Below are positions 1 through 5,195 of a stretch of DNA of 5,195 nucleotides, piece after piece. Location: assembly GCA_003224135.1 (NCBI GenBank), contig QHYO01000099.1, positions 1 through 5,195 of the forward strand. The letters are read 5' to 3'. The position numbers and the translations under genes are program-made. The notes under the pieces were generated by a model. That model searched no databases, was not told where the DNA came from, and saw only the letters and a program-made list of their open reading frames with translations. Position 1 is the first letter of the stretch. The number at the start of each line of letters is the position of its first letter. The stretch comes from Acidobacteriota bacterium. GTDB lineage: Bacteria > Acidobacteriota > Terriglobia > Acidiferrales > UBA7541.

Positions 1-182
1 CGACGATCGTCAACTTTTTTGGATTCTGGCTTTTGGAAATTCCGCTCGCGTGGTTCTTGGCTATCCCGATGCGTATGCAGGCGAAGGGCGCGTATTTTTC
101 AATCGTGGTTGCGGAGGCCGCGATCGCCGCGGTGAGTATTGTTCTGTTCAAGCGAGGCTACTGGAAGCAGCAGAAAATCTAA
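1..182 (+). CDS. MATE family efflux transporter, C-terminal fragment (5'-truncated by window edge)
   Basis: Reading in frame from base 3 gives 59 codons and a TAA stop at 180-182; the rest of the gene lies to the left of the window. The fragment begins TIVNFFGFWLLEIPLAWFLAI, continues with a short polar stretch (PMRMQAKG), then has a second hydrophobic helix (roughly residues 30-50 of the fragment, AYFSIVVAEAAIAAVSIVLF), and ends in a basic tail FKRGYWKQQKI. This pattern of two final membrane helices followed by a short basic cytoplasmic tail is what I recognise from the C-terminus of MATE (multidrug and toxic compound extrusion) antiporters, which export drugs in exchange for Na+ or H+ at the inner membrane. 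The family call rests on recalled similarity of a short region, so another 12-helix flippase-like transporter is possible. It converges with the next gene; 50 bases separate the two stops, and no convincing terminator lies between them. Confidence 0.72.
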   Translation, partial: TIVNFFGFWLLEIPLAWFLAIPMRMQAKGAYFSIVVAEAAIAAVSIVLFKRGYWKQQKI

Positions 183-232
183 CGATTGCTGAGGGAACCG
201 CGCTTGGTTTCGCACTACGCAAAGGTCGGTCG

Positions 233-793
233 TTATCGCGATACCTTGCTCACCCACGGCATTCCGAGCGCCCCGGAACGGGTGCATACCGTAATCGGCT
301 GACCGGGAAAATAAAATCCACGGTGGCCGAAGAGAAAGAATCTGTTGAGATACAGAGACTCGGTCGGTTTGCCGGGGCGCCAGGACTGCACAATCAGCCT
401 ACTCCCGCGACGGCCGTAGACGGTGCGGACTACGCTGGTTTGATGCAAGACCTCTTGCGAAGAATCGAAGGCGCCATTTGCGAGAAGCGCCGCAGCCAAA
501 AGCCAGGGGAGCATCGCCAGTGCAACGTCTCTAGAGATAATGGCCGCATCTCGTGGCGTTCCAAACAAAATGACGCCTGCGCATAGGCAAAGGGCCAGGA
601 GCCAGATGGTCGTGGCCCCGCCGTCTAACAAGGGATAGGGGCGAGACACGCAGAGGACCAGCGCAAAAACTCCAGCCAGAAAGACCATCCGAAGAATGCC
701 TTTGGCTGCAGGATTGCGATGAGGTAGCCGGGGAGTTTCCTCAGCGATCTCGGCCGGATCGGCAGAATTCAAGCCGCCATCATTTTGCGGCAT
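233..793 (-). CDS. Uncharacterised membrane protein with three TM segments and extracytoplasmic C-terminal tail
   Basis: A complete 186-residue protein whose function I do not recognise. It has a polar acidic N-terminus (residues 1-32), then three hydrophobic segments at about 33-50, 61-78 and 88-107. The loop between the second and third (about 79-87) carries arginines, so by the positive-inside rule the N-terminus is cytoplasmic and the last 80 residues are outside the membrane. That tail (108-186) looks like a small beta-rich domain: alternating strands around SRLIVQSWRPGKPTESLYLN and PITVCTRSGALGMPWVSKV, rich in Trp, Gly and Arg. The ATG at 791-793 is preceded by a good Shine-Dalgarno, AAAGG (802-806 on the + strand), with an 8-base spacer. 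A longer + strand reading frame overlaps it (50-586), but its composition is basic and non-membrane, and it overlaps the MATE end in another frame, so this strand is preferred. It is divergent from the serine hydrolase and probably monocistronic. Confidence 0.75.
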   Translation of the reverse strand: MPQNDGGLNSADPAEIAEETPRLPHRNPAAKGILRMVFLAGVFALVLCVSRPYPLLDGGATTIWLLALCLCAGVILFGTPRDAAIISRDVALAMLPWLLAAALLANGAFDSSQEVLHQTSVVRTVYGRRGSRLIVQSWRPGKPTESLYLNRFFLFGHRGFYFPGQPITVCTRSGALGMPWVSKVSR

Positions 794-817
794 GGCGCAG
801 GCCTTTCATCGTCTGCG

Positions 818-846
818 AAGTTACGCTCGTCGTTACGCCGCGTCAA
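818..846 (-). promoter_or_regulatory. Candidate sigma70-type promoter for the - strand membrane protein
   Basis: On the - strand, TTGACG (841-846; 5 of 6 matches to TTGACA) is followed by a 17-base spacer and TAACTT (818-823; 3 of 6 matches to TATAAT). Transcription would begin near 811, giving a leader of about 18 bases that contains the AAAGG ribosome site. The -35 match and the geometry are good; the -10 is weak. Confidence 0.35.
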
Positions 847-853
847 CGGACCC

Positions 854-871
854 ATCCTCAGGATCCTCAGG
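854..871. repeat. Tandem 9-bp direct repeat between divergent promoters
   Basis: ATCCTCAGG occurs twice head to tail (854-862 and 863-871). The junction also forms the 8-bp palindrome AGGATCCT (860-867). The repeat sits between the -35 box of the - strand promoter (ends at 846) and that of the + strand promoter (starts at 881), the usual position for a shared operator or activator site. Its regulatory role is inferred from position only. Confidence 0.5.
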
Positions 872-880
872 ATTGATTTC

Positions 881-910
881 TTGACTTGTCCCTCTTCCCT
901 TTCGTATCGT
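881..910 (+). promoter_or_regulatory. Candidate sigma70-type promoter for the serine hydrolase
   Basis: TTGACT (881-886; 5 of 6 matches to TTGACA), an 18-base spacer, then TATCGT (905-910; 4 of 6 matches to TATAAT). Transcription would start near 917, giving a leader of about 20 bases holding the AAGAGGAG ribosome site just before the TTG start codon. This is the best-scoring promoter by eye in the window. Confidence 0.5.
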
Positions 911-925
911 CCGTTGCGTCTCAAT

Positions 926-939
926 AAGAGGAGAAATTG
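926..939 (+). promoter_or_regulatory. Strong Shine-Dalgarno deciding a TTG start
   Basis: AAGAGGAG (926-933) lies just upstream of TTG at 937-939. An in-frame TAA at 925-927 closes the frame immediately upstream, so no earlier start is possible. No ATG or GTG occurs in frame before the signal peptide core, so TTG is the only start that keeps the full export signal. The spacing is on the short side. Confidence 0.7.
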
Positions 940-2982
940 AGCTGCCCTACGGCCTCAAGGAAACGTTTCGCCTTTCGTCGGCACCATTCCCGGAAGATCC
1001 TCTCTTTGATTGCGGGCATTTTGCTGCCGCTTTCCCCAGCGGTCGCACAGGAGCCGCAGCCACCGGTTCACATCGCGCCGAAGACTCCGAGCGCGCAGCA
1101 GTCTGGAGCGCAAACACCGCCTGCGAATCCGCCATCCGCACATACGCTTGATTCGGAGGACCTCGGAGCGTTCTTTGACGGCATTATTCCGTTGCAACTC
1201 GAGCGCGCCGATATTGCCGGGGCATCGGTACTGGTAATGAAGAATGACGAAGTGCTGCTGCAAAAGGGCTATGGCTTCGCTGACGCCAAAGAGAAAAAGC
1301 CTGTCGATCCGGCCAGCACGATTTTTCGCCTCGCGTCCATCGCAAAACTTTTTACCTGGGTTTCTGTGATGCAGCTTGTGGAGCAGGGCAAACTCGATCT
1401 CGATAGAGACGTAAACACATATCTGGACTTTCAGATTCATCCAGCGTTTGGAAGGCCGATCACGCTGCGCAATTTAATGACTCATACCGGCGGCTTCGAA
1501 GAAGAAGCGCGCGAAATTATCATCATCAATCCCAAGAAAATCCCCACGTTGCGCGAATTTCTGATTGAGAATCAGCCACGGCGACTGTTTCCGCCAGGTC
1601 TGGTTCCAGGATATTCGAATTACGGCGTTGGCCTGGCGAGTTACATCGTCGAGCGTGCGAGTGGAGAACCGTTTGAGCAGTACGTCGCGGAGCACATTTT
1701 CCTAGCTCTCGGGATGACGCATTCCACTTTTTATCAGCCATTGCCGAAGGAACTTGGCTCGCTGCCGTCGGAGGGTTATCGGGGAAACACGGAGAAGCCT
1801 GCCGTGGGATTCGAAATCTTCAATCCGGCTGGAGCAGGCGGGATTTCGTCAACAGCATCGGACATGGGGCGTTTCGGCCAGGCGCTACTGAACGACGGGG
1901 AACTCGATGGCAAACGCCTCCTCAAGCCAGAAACGCTTGCGGCTATGTTCACTCCGCAATTTCGCGCGAGTGAGCAGATGCCCCCACTGTGCATGGGTTT
2001 TTACGAAACGTGGCGCAACGATCTGCGCTGGATTGGTCACGAGGGCGACCTGATCGCCTTTCACAGTTTGTTTTTCCTGGAGCGCTCCGAGAAGCTCATG
2101 CTGTTTGTTTCTTTCAATTCTGCTGGCGCTGGCGGCAAAGTCCGTCCTGAACTCGTTCAAATGTTCTCAGATCGCTATTTTCCGTCCGACCGGAAGCAGA
2201 CTTTTATTACGGTGCCTCTCAACGAACTCAAAACACTGGAAGGCAGCTATCAATCGACGCGGCGTGCCGACAGCACGAAACTCAGGATTGGAAACCTGCT
2301 GTCACAACGAACTGCGACCGTGGACAAGGACGGCGTAGTGCAGCTGGAAGAGGCCAAGGATTTGCGCGGGCATACCATCAAGTGGAAGCCGATTGGAAAA
2401 GATTTGATGCAACAGGTAGATGGGCAACTCCGGCTGTTTGCAATTCGCGATGCGCGCGGAAAGGTCATTCGCCTGGCGTACGATTTTCCCGGCGTGCAAG
2501 CGGAACGCGTTCGCTGGTGTGAAAACGCAAAAGTGGTTTTGTTCGGAGTTGGGCTCAGTCTGCTGACGCTCTTGGCGGTTGTGCTGGCCGCACTAAGCCG
2601 CACGATTCGGCGACTCTTTATTCGGAATCGACCCAAGCCCGCTCCCCGGCCGGGCACACGGTGGCTGCCTCGTACTTCGCAATTCGCGGCGTGGATCTGG
2701 GTGTTGTTAATCTCCACGATTTTCGTTTTGTTCACTGTGCTCGGCGATGACTCTGCGCCTCCTACGCGAGCGTGGGACAGATACCTTTACCTGGTGAATG
2801 CGGTTACGGCCATCGCGATTTTCTTCAGCGCCCTGGCGATTATGTCGTGTCTTTTCCTATGGCCCCGAACGGATCTTCGCAAAATTACGAAAGTGAAATT
2901 TTCTCTGGTCGCACTGGCGTGTCTGTTCCTGAGCTGGTTTGCGATTCACTGGAACATCATTGGGCCGGCCACGCGGTTGTAG
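937..2982 (+). CDS. Exported serine hydrolase, class C beta-lactamase/PBP-like fold, with four C-terminal membrane segments
   Basis: A complete 681-residue protein. Residues 1-38 form a signal peptide: a basic n-region (RKRFAFRRHHSRK), a hydrophobic core ILSLIAGILLPL, and a likely cleavage after AVA before QEP. A Pro/Gln/Ala-rich linker follows (39-70). The beta-lactamase-family domain (about 75-412) has all three active-site motifs: SIAK (nucleophile Ser134, Lys137), YSN (226-228), and HEG (368-370) in place of KTG. The family signatures LMTHTGGF (180-187) and GGISSTASDMGRFGQALLNDG (301-321) are also present. A beta-rich domain (about 425-525) precedes four hydrophobic segments at about 531-553, 582-602, 615-641 and 652-674. 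The 554-581 loop is very basic, so it should be cytoplasmic, placing the catalytic domain in the periplasm. HxG instead of KTG is typical of esterases, D-aminopeptidases and DD-peptidase-like members, so beta-lactam resistance is not implied; the substrate is unknown. The gene is probably monocistronic. Confidence 0.9.
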   Translation: MSCPTASRKRFAFRRHHSRKILSLIAGILLPLSPAVAQEPQPPVHIAPKTPSAQQSGAQTPPANPPSAHTLDSEDLGAFFDGIIPLQLERADIAGASVLVMKNDEVLLQKGYGFADAKEKKPVDPASTIFRLASIAKLFTWVSVMQLVEQGKLDLDRDVNTYLDFQIHPAFGRPITLRNLMTHTGGFEEEAREIIIINPKKIPTLREFLIENQPRRLFPPGLVPGYSNYGVGLASYIVERASGEPFEQYVAEHIFLALGMTHSTFYQPLPKELGSLPSEGYRGNTEKPAVGFEIFNPAGAGGISSTASDMGRFGQALLNDGELDGKRLLKPETLAAMFTPQFRASEQMPPLCMGFYETWRNDLRWIGHEGDLIAFHSLFFLERSEKLMLFVSFNSAGAGGKVRPELVQMFSDRYFPSDRKQTFITVPLNELKTLEGSYQSTRRADSTKLRIGNLLSQRTATVDKDGVVQLEEAKDLRGHTIKWKPIGKDLMQQVDGQLRLFAIRDARGKVIRLAYDFPGVQAERVRWCENAKVVLFGVGLSLLTLLAVVLAALSRTIRRLFIRNRPKPAPRPGTRWLPRTSQFAAWIWVLLISTIFVLFTVLGDDSAPPTRAWDRYLYLVNAVTAIAIFFSALAIMSCLFLWPRTDLRKITKVKFSLVALACLFLSWFAIHWNIIGPATRL

Positions 2983-2998
2983 GGAGCGCGCGCCAGGA

Positions 2999-3030
2999 AA
3001 GAGAGATTCCTCGCTTCGCTCGGAATGACG
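2999..3030. repeat. Dispersed intergenic repeat with imperfect hairpin (REP-like)
   Basis: The core at 3006-3026 reads ATTCCTCGCTTCGCTCGGAA plus T. ATTCC (3006-3010) pairs with GGAAT (3022-3026), and an inner GC/GC pair surrounds the TTC centre, giving an imperfect stem-loop. It is flanked by AGAGAG on the left and GACG on the right. From memory, near-identical strings ('GATTCCTCGCTTCGCTCGGAATGAC') occur many times between genes in acidobacterial and some other genomes. Only one copy is in this window, so the repeat status is recalled knowledge, not shown here. It lies 16 bases after the serine hydrolase stop and has no U-tract, so it is not a classical intrinsic terminator. Confidence 0.55.
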
Positions 3031-3103
3031 CCAGCGCAAGTGGTCGCGTCTTCTCAAGCGCTTAGCTACCCGCCTGCAGGCCCGCATCCGTCGACTGCCT
3101 CGT

Positions 3104-3133
3104 TTGCCGCTGCACGCTCTATTCCGCTAAACT
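3104..3133 (+). promoter_or_regulatory. Candidate promoter for aroF
   Basis: TTGCCG (3104-3109; 4 of 6 matches to TTGACA), an 18-base spacer, then TAAACT (3128-3133; 4 of 6 matches to TATAAT) within GCTAAACT. A start near 3140 would give a leader of about 25 bases including GGAGA (3156-3160), the ribosome site 4 bases before the aroF ATG. The matches are moderate. The rest of 2983-3164 holds the dispersed repeat and two short palindromes, AAGCGCTT (3056-3063) and GCCTGCAGGC (3072-3081), but no gene or clear terminator. Confidence 0.35.
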
Positions 3134-3164
3134 CGTCTGTTCCGCACGATCTCACGGAGAAACC

Positions 3165-4193
3165 ATGCTTGTTGTGATGCATTCTCATGCGACCGCAGAA
3201 CAGGTACGTGCCGTCTGCGAGCGCATCGAGTCGCTGGGCCTGAAGTCACATCCCATTCCTGGCGCCGCGCGCACTGCTATTGGAATCACTGGAAATGACG
3301 GCGCGGTCGATCTTGCCATTCTCGAATCGCTGCCCGGAGTTGCGGAGTGCATTCCGGTCAGCAAGCCTTACAAGCTTGTCAGCCGGGACGTCAAGGAAGA
3401 GGATTCAGTGATCCGCATCCCGACGCCGTTGGGTGACGTACTGGTTGGGGGTAAACACCTTGCGCTGGTCGCGGGCCCATGCGCCGTTGAATCGGAAGCG
3501 CAATGCATGGCTGTCGCGGAGCAGCTGAAGCCTACCGGCGTCCGACTTTTTCGCGGCGGCGCGTACAAGCCGCGTACTTCACCGTACAGTTTTCAGGGCT
3601 TAGGGGAAGCCGGTCTGAAAATTCTGGCCAAAATTCGCGATGAATTCGGCTTTGGGATCATCACCGAAGCCATCGACCACGAGTCGCTTGATCTGGTTGA
3701 GAAATACGGCGACGTGATCCAGATCGGCGCGCGCAATATGCAGAATTTTTCGCTTCTTAAGCGCGCAGGGCGTGCCAAAAAGCCAGTTCTGCTTAAGCGG
3801 GGGATGTCCGCCACGCTCGATGAGTTTCTGATGGCCGCCGAATATATTTTGTCGGAAGGAAATTACAACGTGATGCTCTGCGAGCGCGGTGTACGCACGT
3901 TCTCCGATTTTTCCCGGAACACGCTGGACCTTGCGGTCGTTCCCGCGGTGAAAAAACGCAGCCACCTTCCGATATTCGTGGACCCCAGTCATGGCACAGG
4001 CAAACGGCACAAGGTGCTGCCACTCTCGCGGGCGGCGGTGGCTGTCGGAGCGGATGGGCTGCTCGTCGAAGTTCATCACCAGCCGGAGAAAGCCCTCTCC
4101 GACGGCATACAATCCATTCTCCCCGAGGAGTTCGCAGCACTTTGCATAGAAATTCGTCAGATCGCTGCTGTGGTACATCGCGAAGTAAATTAG
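3165..4193 (+). CDS. aroF: 3-deoxy-7-phosphoheptulonate (DAHP) synthase, type I-beta
   Basis: A cytoplasmic enzyme that condenses phosphoenolpyruvate with erythrose 4-phosphate to DAHP, the first step of the shikimate route to aromatic amino acids. The 342 residues match the length and order of the Thermotoga-type I-beta enzyme: an N-terminal ferredoxin-like regulatory domain (1-70, [14 protein letters not shown] to KPYKLVSR), then the TIM barrel (about 85-340). Visible family motifs are AGPCAVES (103-110), [19 protein letters not shown] (130-148), [11 protein letters not shown] (185-195), PVLLKRG (207-213), LCERGVRTF (238-246), DPSHGTGKR (273-281) and [14 protein letters not shown] (301-314). 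The expected metal ligands are Cys106, His276, Glu302 and Asp313; PEP-binding Arg/Lys residues are also intact. By analogy with the Thermotoga enzyme, the N-terminal domain may mediate feedback inhibition by aromatic amino acids. The ATG at 3165 has GGAGA 4 bases upstream and aligns with the family N-terminus. There is no chorismate mutase fusion. Confidence 0.96.
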   Translation: MLVVMHSHATAEQVRAVCERIESLGLKSHPIPGAARTAIGITGNDGAVDLAILESLPGVAECIPVSKPYKLVSRDVKEEDSVIRIPTPLGDVLVGGKHLALVAGPCAVESEAQCMAVAEQLKPTGVRLFRGGAYKPRTSPYSFQGLGEAGLKILAKIRDEFGFGIITEAIDHESLDLVEKYGDVIQIGARNMQNFSLLKRAGRAKKPVLLKRGMSATLDEFLMAAEYILSEGNYNVMLCERGVRTFSDFSRNTLDLAVVPAVKKRSHLPIFVDPSHGTGKRHKVLPLSRAAVAVGADGLLVEVHHQPEKALSDGIQSILPEEFAALCIEIRQIAAVVHREVN

Positions 4194-4247
4194 TTGCGAA
4201 GCGTGAACGCAATTTCTGGGCGAGCTACTAAAGTCAACCTTGGTGAC

Positions 4248-5195
4248 ATGAACCGCGCATCCAAATTCCGCGTTGTGTTTCTCTCTGTGCTGCTTCTCGT
4301 CGCCGCGATCATTGTAATCGCGCGCGAACATCGCCCTTCTTTTCTACGGTCGGGGTTGCGCCTGTACGCCTACGTCAGCACGGCTGACAATTCTGTTTCT
4401 GTGGTGGACCTGGTTAAGCTCGCCACGGTGGCGCACGTGCCTGTGGGCGGCACAATTTCCGCGATGCGCGAGCACCCAAGCCGCGCTGAGTTGTGGGGGG
4501 TCAGTTCGAGCGGAGGTTTTGCATGGGTGCTCGATTCGCGAACTTCTCAGATCGTTGCGCGCATTCCTGTTGGCCCTCTTCCCTACTCGATCGACTTTTC
4601 CGCTGACGGTAATCGGGTGTATGTTCCCGCATCCGGCAGCAACTCTCTTGTGGCGATCGATTGTGGTTCCCGTCAAGTCATTGCGCACGCCGTTACCGGC
4701 GCGCAACCCGTCGTGGCCCGGGTTTCGGAGGACGACAGATTCGTACTTGTGCTCAACAGAAAGGATTCGACAGCAGGAATTTATGACGCCGCCACACTGC
4801 GCCTCCGGTTCACCCTTGGTGTCGTACCCGATCCCGAAGATGCGGTCATTCTGCGCGATCATTCCATTGCCTTCATTCGGAGCAGCACGCAGAAGCGACT
4901 TTCCGTGATCGATCTCGAGAAAGGTCAATTGCTGACGAATCTCGAGATGGCTGGAATTCCTTCGCAAATGATTTTGAAGCCGGACGGCGGAGAACTTTAC
5001 GTGCTCTCGCCGGAATCACACGGGCTGCAGGCAATCAATACCTGGACCCATGAGGTGGGTGATTACGTGGTGCTGGGTTCGGCGCCGACGCGAGGCGTAT
5101 TGCTTGCAGACACCGGTGAACTTTATGTCTCGGACGCGGCGGCAGGCAGCGTAACACCGGTCGACATCAGCTATCGGCGCCTTGGGCGTCCCATC
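4248..5195 (+). CDS. YncE/YVTN-like seven-bladed beta-propeller protein, membrane-anchored (3'-truncated by window edge)
   Basis: The frame is open for 316 codons to the window edge. Residues 1-6 are polar/basic and 8-25 hydrophobic (VVFLSVLLLVAAIIVIA), a signal anchor or signal peptide that would place the rest outside the cytoplasm. About seven similar 40-residue units follow, starting near residues 39, 82, 123, 164, 206, 249 and 290. Each has the pattern hydrophobic strand, polar turn, 'SV.VID' strand, then a final strand: LYAYVSTADNSVSVVDL, RVYVPASGSNSLVAID, ELYVLSPESHGLQAIN and ELYVSDAAAGSVTPVD. This is the YVTN/NHL-like propeller pattern of the YncE family. Such proteins are mostly binding or scaffold proteins; no catalytic residues are recognisable and the ligand is unknown. 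The start is uncertain: no good Shine-Dalgarno precedes ATG 4248, and an in-frame GTG at 4203 would add 15 residues. The gene follows aroF by 54 bases with no visible terminator, so read-through is likely. A further domain past the edge cannot be excluded. Confidence 0.82.
   Translation, partial: MNRASKFRVVFLSVLLLVAAIIVIAREHRPSFLRSGLRLYAYVSTADNSVSVVDLVKLATVAHVPVGGTISAMREHPSRAELWGVSSSGGFAWVLDSRTSQIVARIPVGPLPYSIDFSADGNRVYVPASGSNSLVAIDCGSRQVIAHAVTGAQPVVARVSEDDRFVLVLNRKDSTAGIYDAATLRLRFTLGVVPDPEDAVILRDHSIAFIRSSTQKRLSVIDLEKGQLLTNLEMAGIPSQMILKPDGGELYVLSPESHGLQAINTWTHEVGDYVVLGSAPTRGVLLADTGELYVSDAAAGSVTPVDISYRRLGRPI

Noticed and set aside
194..211. Possible terminator hairpin GGAACC/GGTTTC between the convergent genes
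   Set aside because: The stem is only 6 bp including a G-T pair, with no T-tract on either side, so it is not supportable as an intrinsic terminator.
50..586. Open frame of 178 codons on the + strand
   Set aside because: It overlaps the MATE end in a different frame and lies opposite the membrane protein. The translation is Arg/Gly-rich with no domain pattern, and no ribosome site was seen. Best read as a shadow frame.
955..1440. Open frame of 161 codons on the - strand (and a similar one at 2250-2735) opposite the serine hydrolase
   Set aside because: Both lie inside a confidently assigned gene with an intact signal peptide, catalytic motifs and membrane segments; the antisense products look random.
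937..2982. Reading the serine hydrolase as an antibiotic-resistance beta-lactamase
   Set aside because: The third motif is HEG rather than KTG, the chain is far longer than class C enzymes, and it carries a membrane module; the fold alone does not indicate resistance.
3056..3081. Short palindromes AAGCGCTT and GCCTGCAGGC as operator or terminator
   Set aside because: Perfect palindromes of 8-10 bp are expected by chance; neither has a loop or T-tract, and neither is repeated nearby.
4203..4250. GTG at 4203 as start of the propeller gene
   Set aside because: It is in frame but has no Shine-Dalgarno and would put 15 polar residues ahead of an otherwise standard signal anchor; ATG 4248 is preferred, though not certain.
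3600..4331. Open frame of 243 codons on the - strand opposite aroF
   Set aside because: aroF on the + strand matches its family end to end with all metal ligands; the antisense translation shows no recognisable motif.
4344..4967. Open frame of 207 codons on the - strand opposite the propeller gene
   Set aside because: The + strand frame shows a signal anchor and regular propeller repeats; the antisense product is His/Arg/Asn-rich without pattern.

Overview
The window looks like a chromosomal segment of a moderately GC-rich Gram-negative-type bacterium, most likely an acidobacterium (Terriglobia-like). Three things point there, all by inference from memory rather than a search: the type I-beta DAHP synthase, a large secreted serine hydrolase with a C-terminal membrane module, and an intergenic 'ATTCCTCGCTTCGCTCGGAAT' dispersed repeat of a kind I associate with acidobacterial genomes. 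No mobile element, CRISPR array, tRNA or rRNA is visible.

Layout: (1) The left edge holds the last 59 codons of a MATE-type multidrug/Na+ antiporter (+ strand, stop at 180-182). (2) It converges with a 186-residue uncharacterised membrane protein on the - strand (233-793) that has three predicted membrane segments and a conserved-looking C-terminal extracytoplasmic tail. (3) A 143-base divergent intergenic region (794-936) holds back-to-back candidate promoters with a 9-bp tandem repeat between their -35 boxes. (4) A 681-residue exported serine hydrolase of the class C beta-lactamase/penicillin-binding fold (937-2982), starting at TTG, has a beta-rich middle domain and four C-terminal membrane segments. 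(5) A 182-base intergenic stretch (2983-3164) contains the dispersed repeat hairpin and a candidate promoter. (6) A complete, canonical DAHP synthase (aroF, 3165-4193) catalyses the first step of the shikimate pathway. (7) After a 54-base gap comes a membrane-anchored YncE/YVTN-like seven-bladed beta-propeller protein (4248 to beyond the right edge), whose C-terminus is cut off.

The genes do not form an obvious pathway. aroF and the propeller gene are close enough to be co-transcribed, but no functional link is evident. The membrane protein and the serine hydrolase share a divergent control region, which is the best hint of co-regulation here. I do not see a novel multi-gene system. The most noteworthy items are the domain architecture of the serine hydrolase, the divergent promoter region with its tandem repeat, the unknown membrane protein, and the dispersed intergenic repeat.
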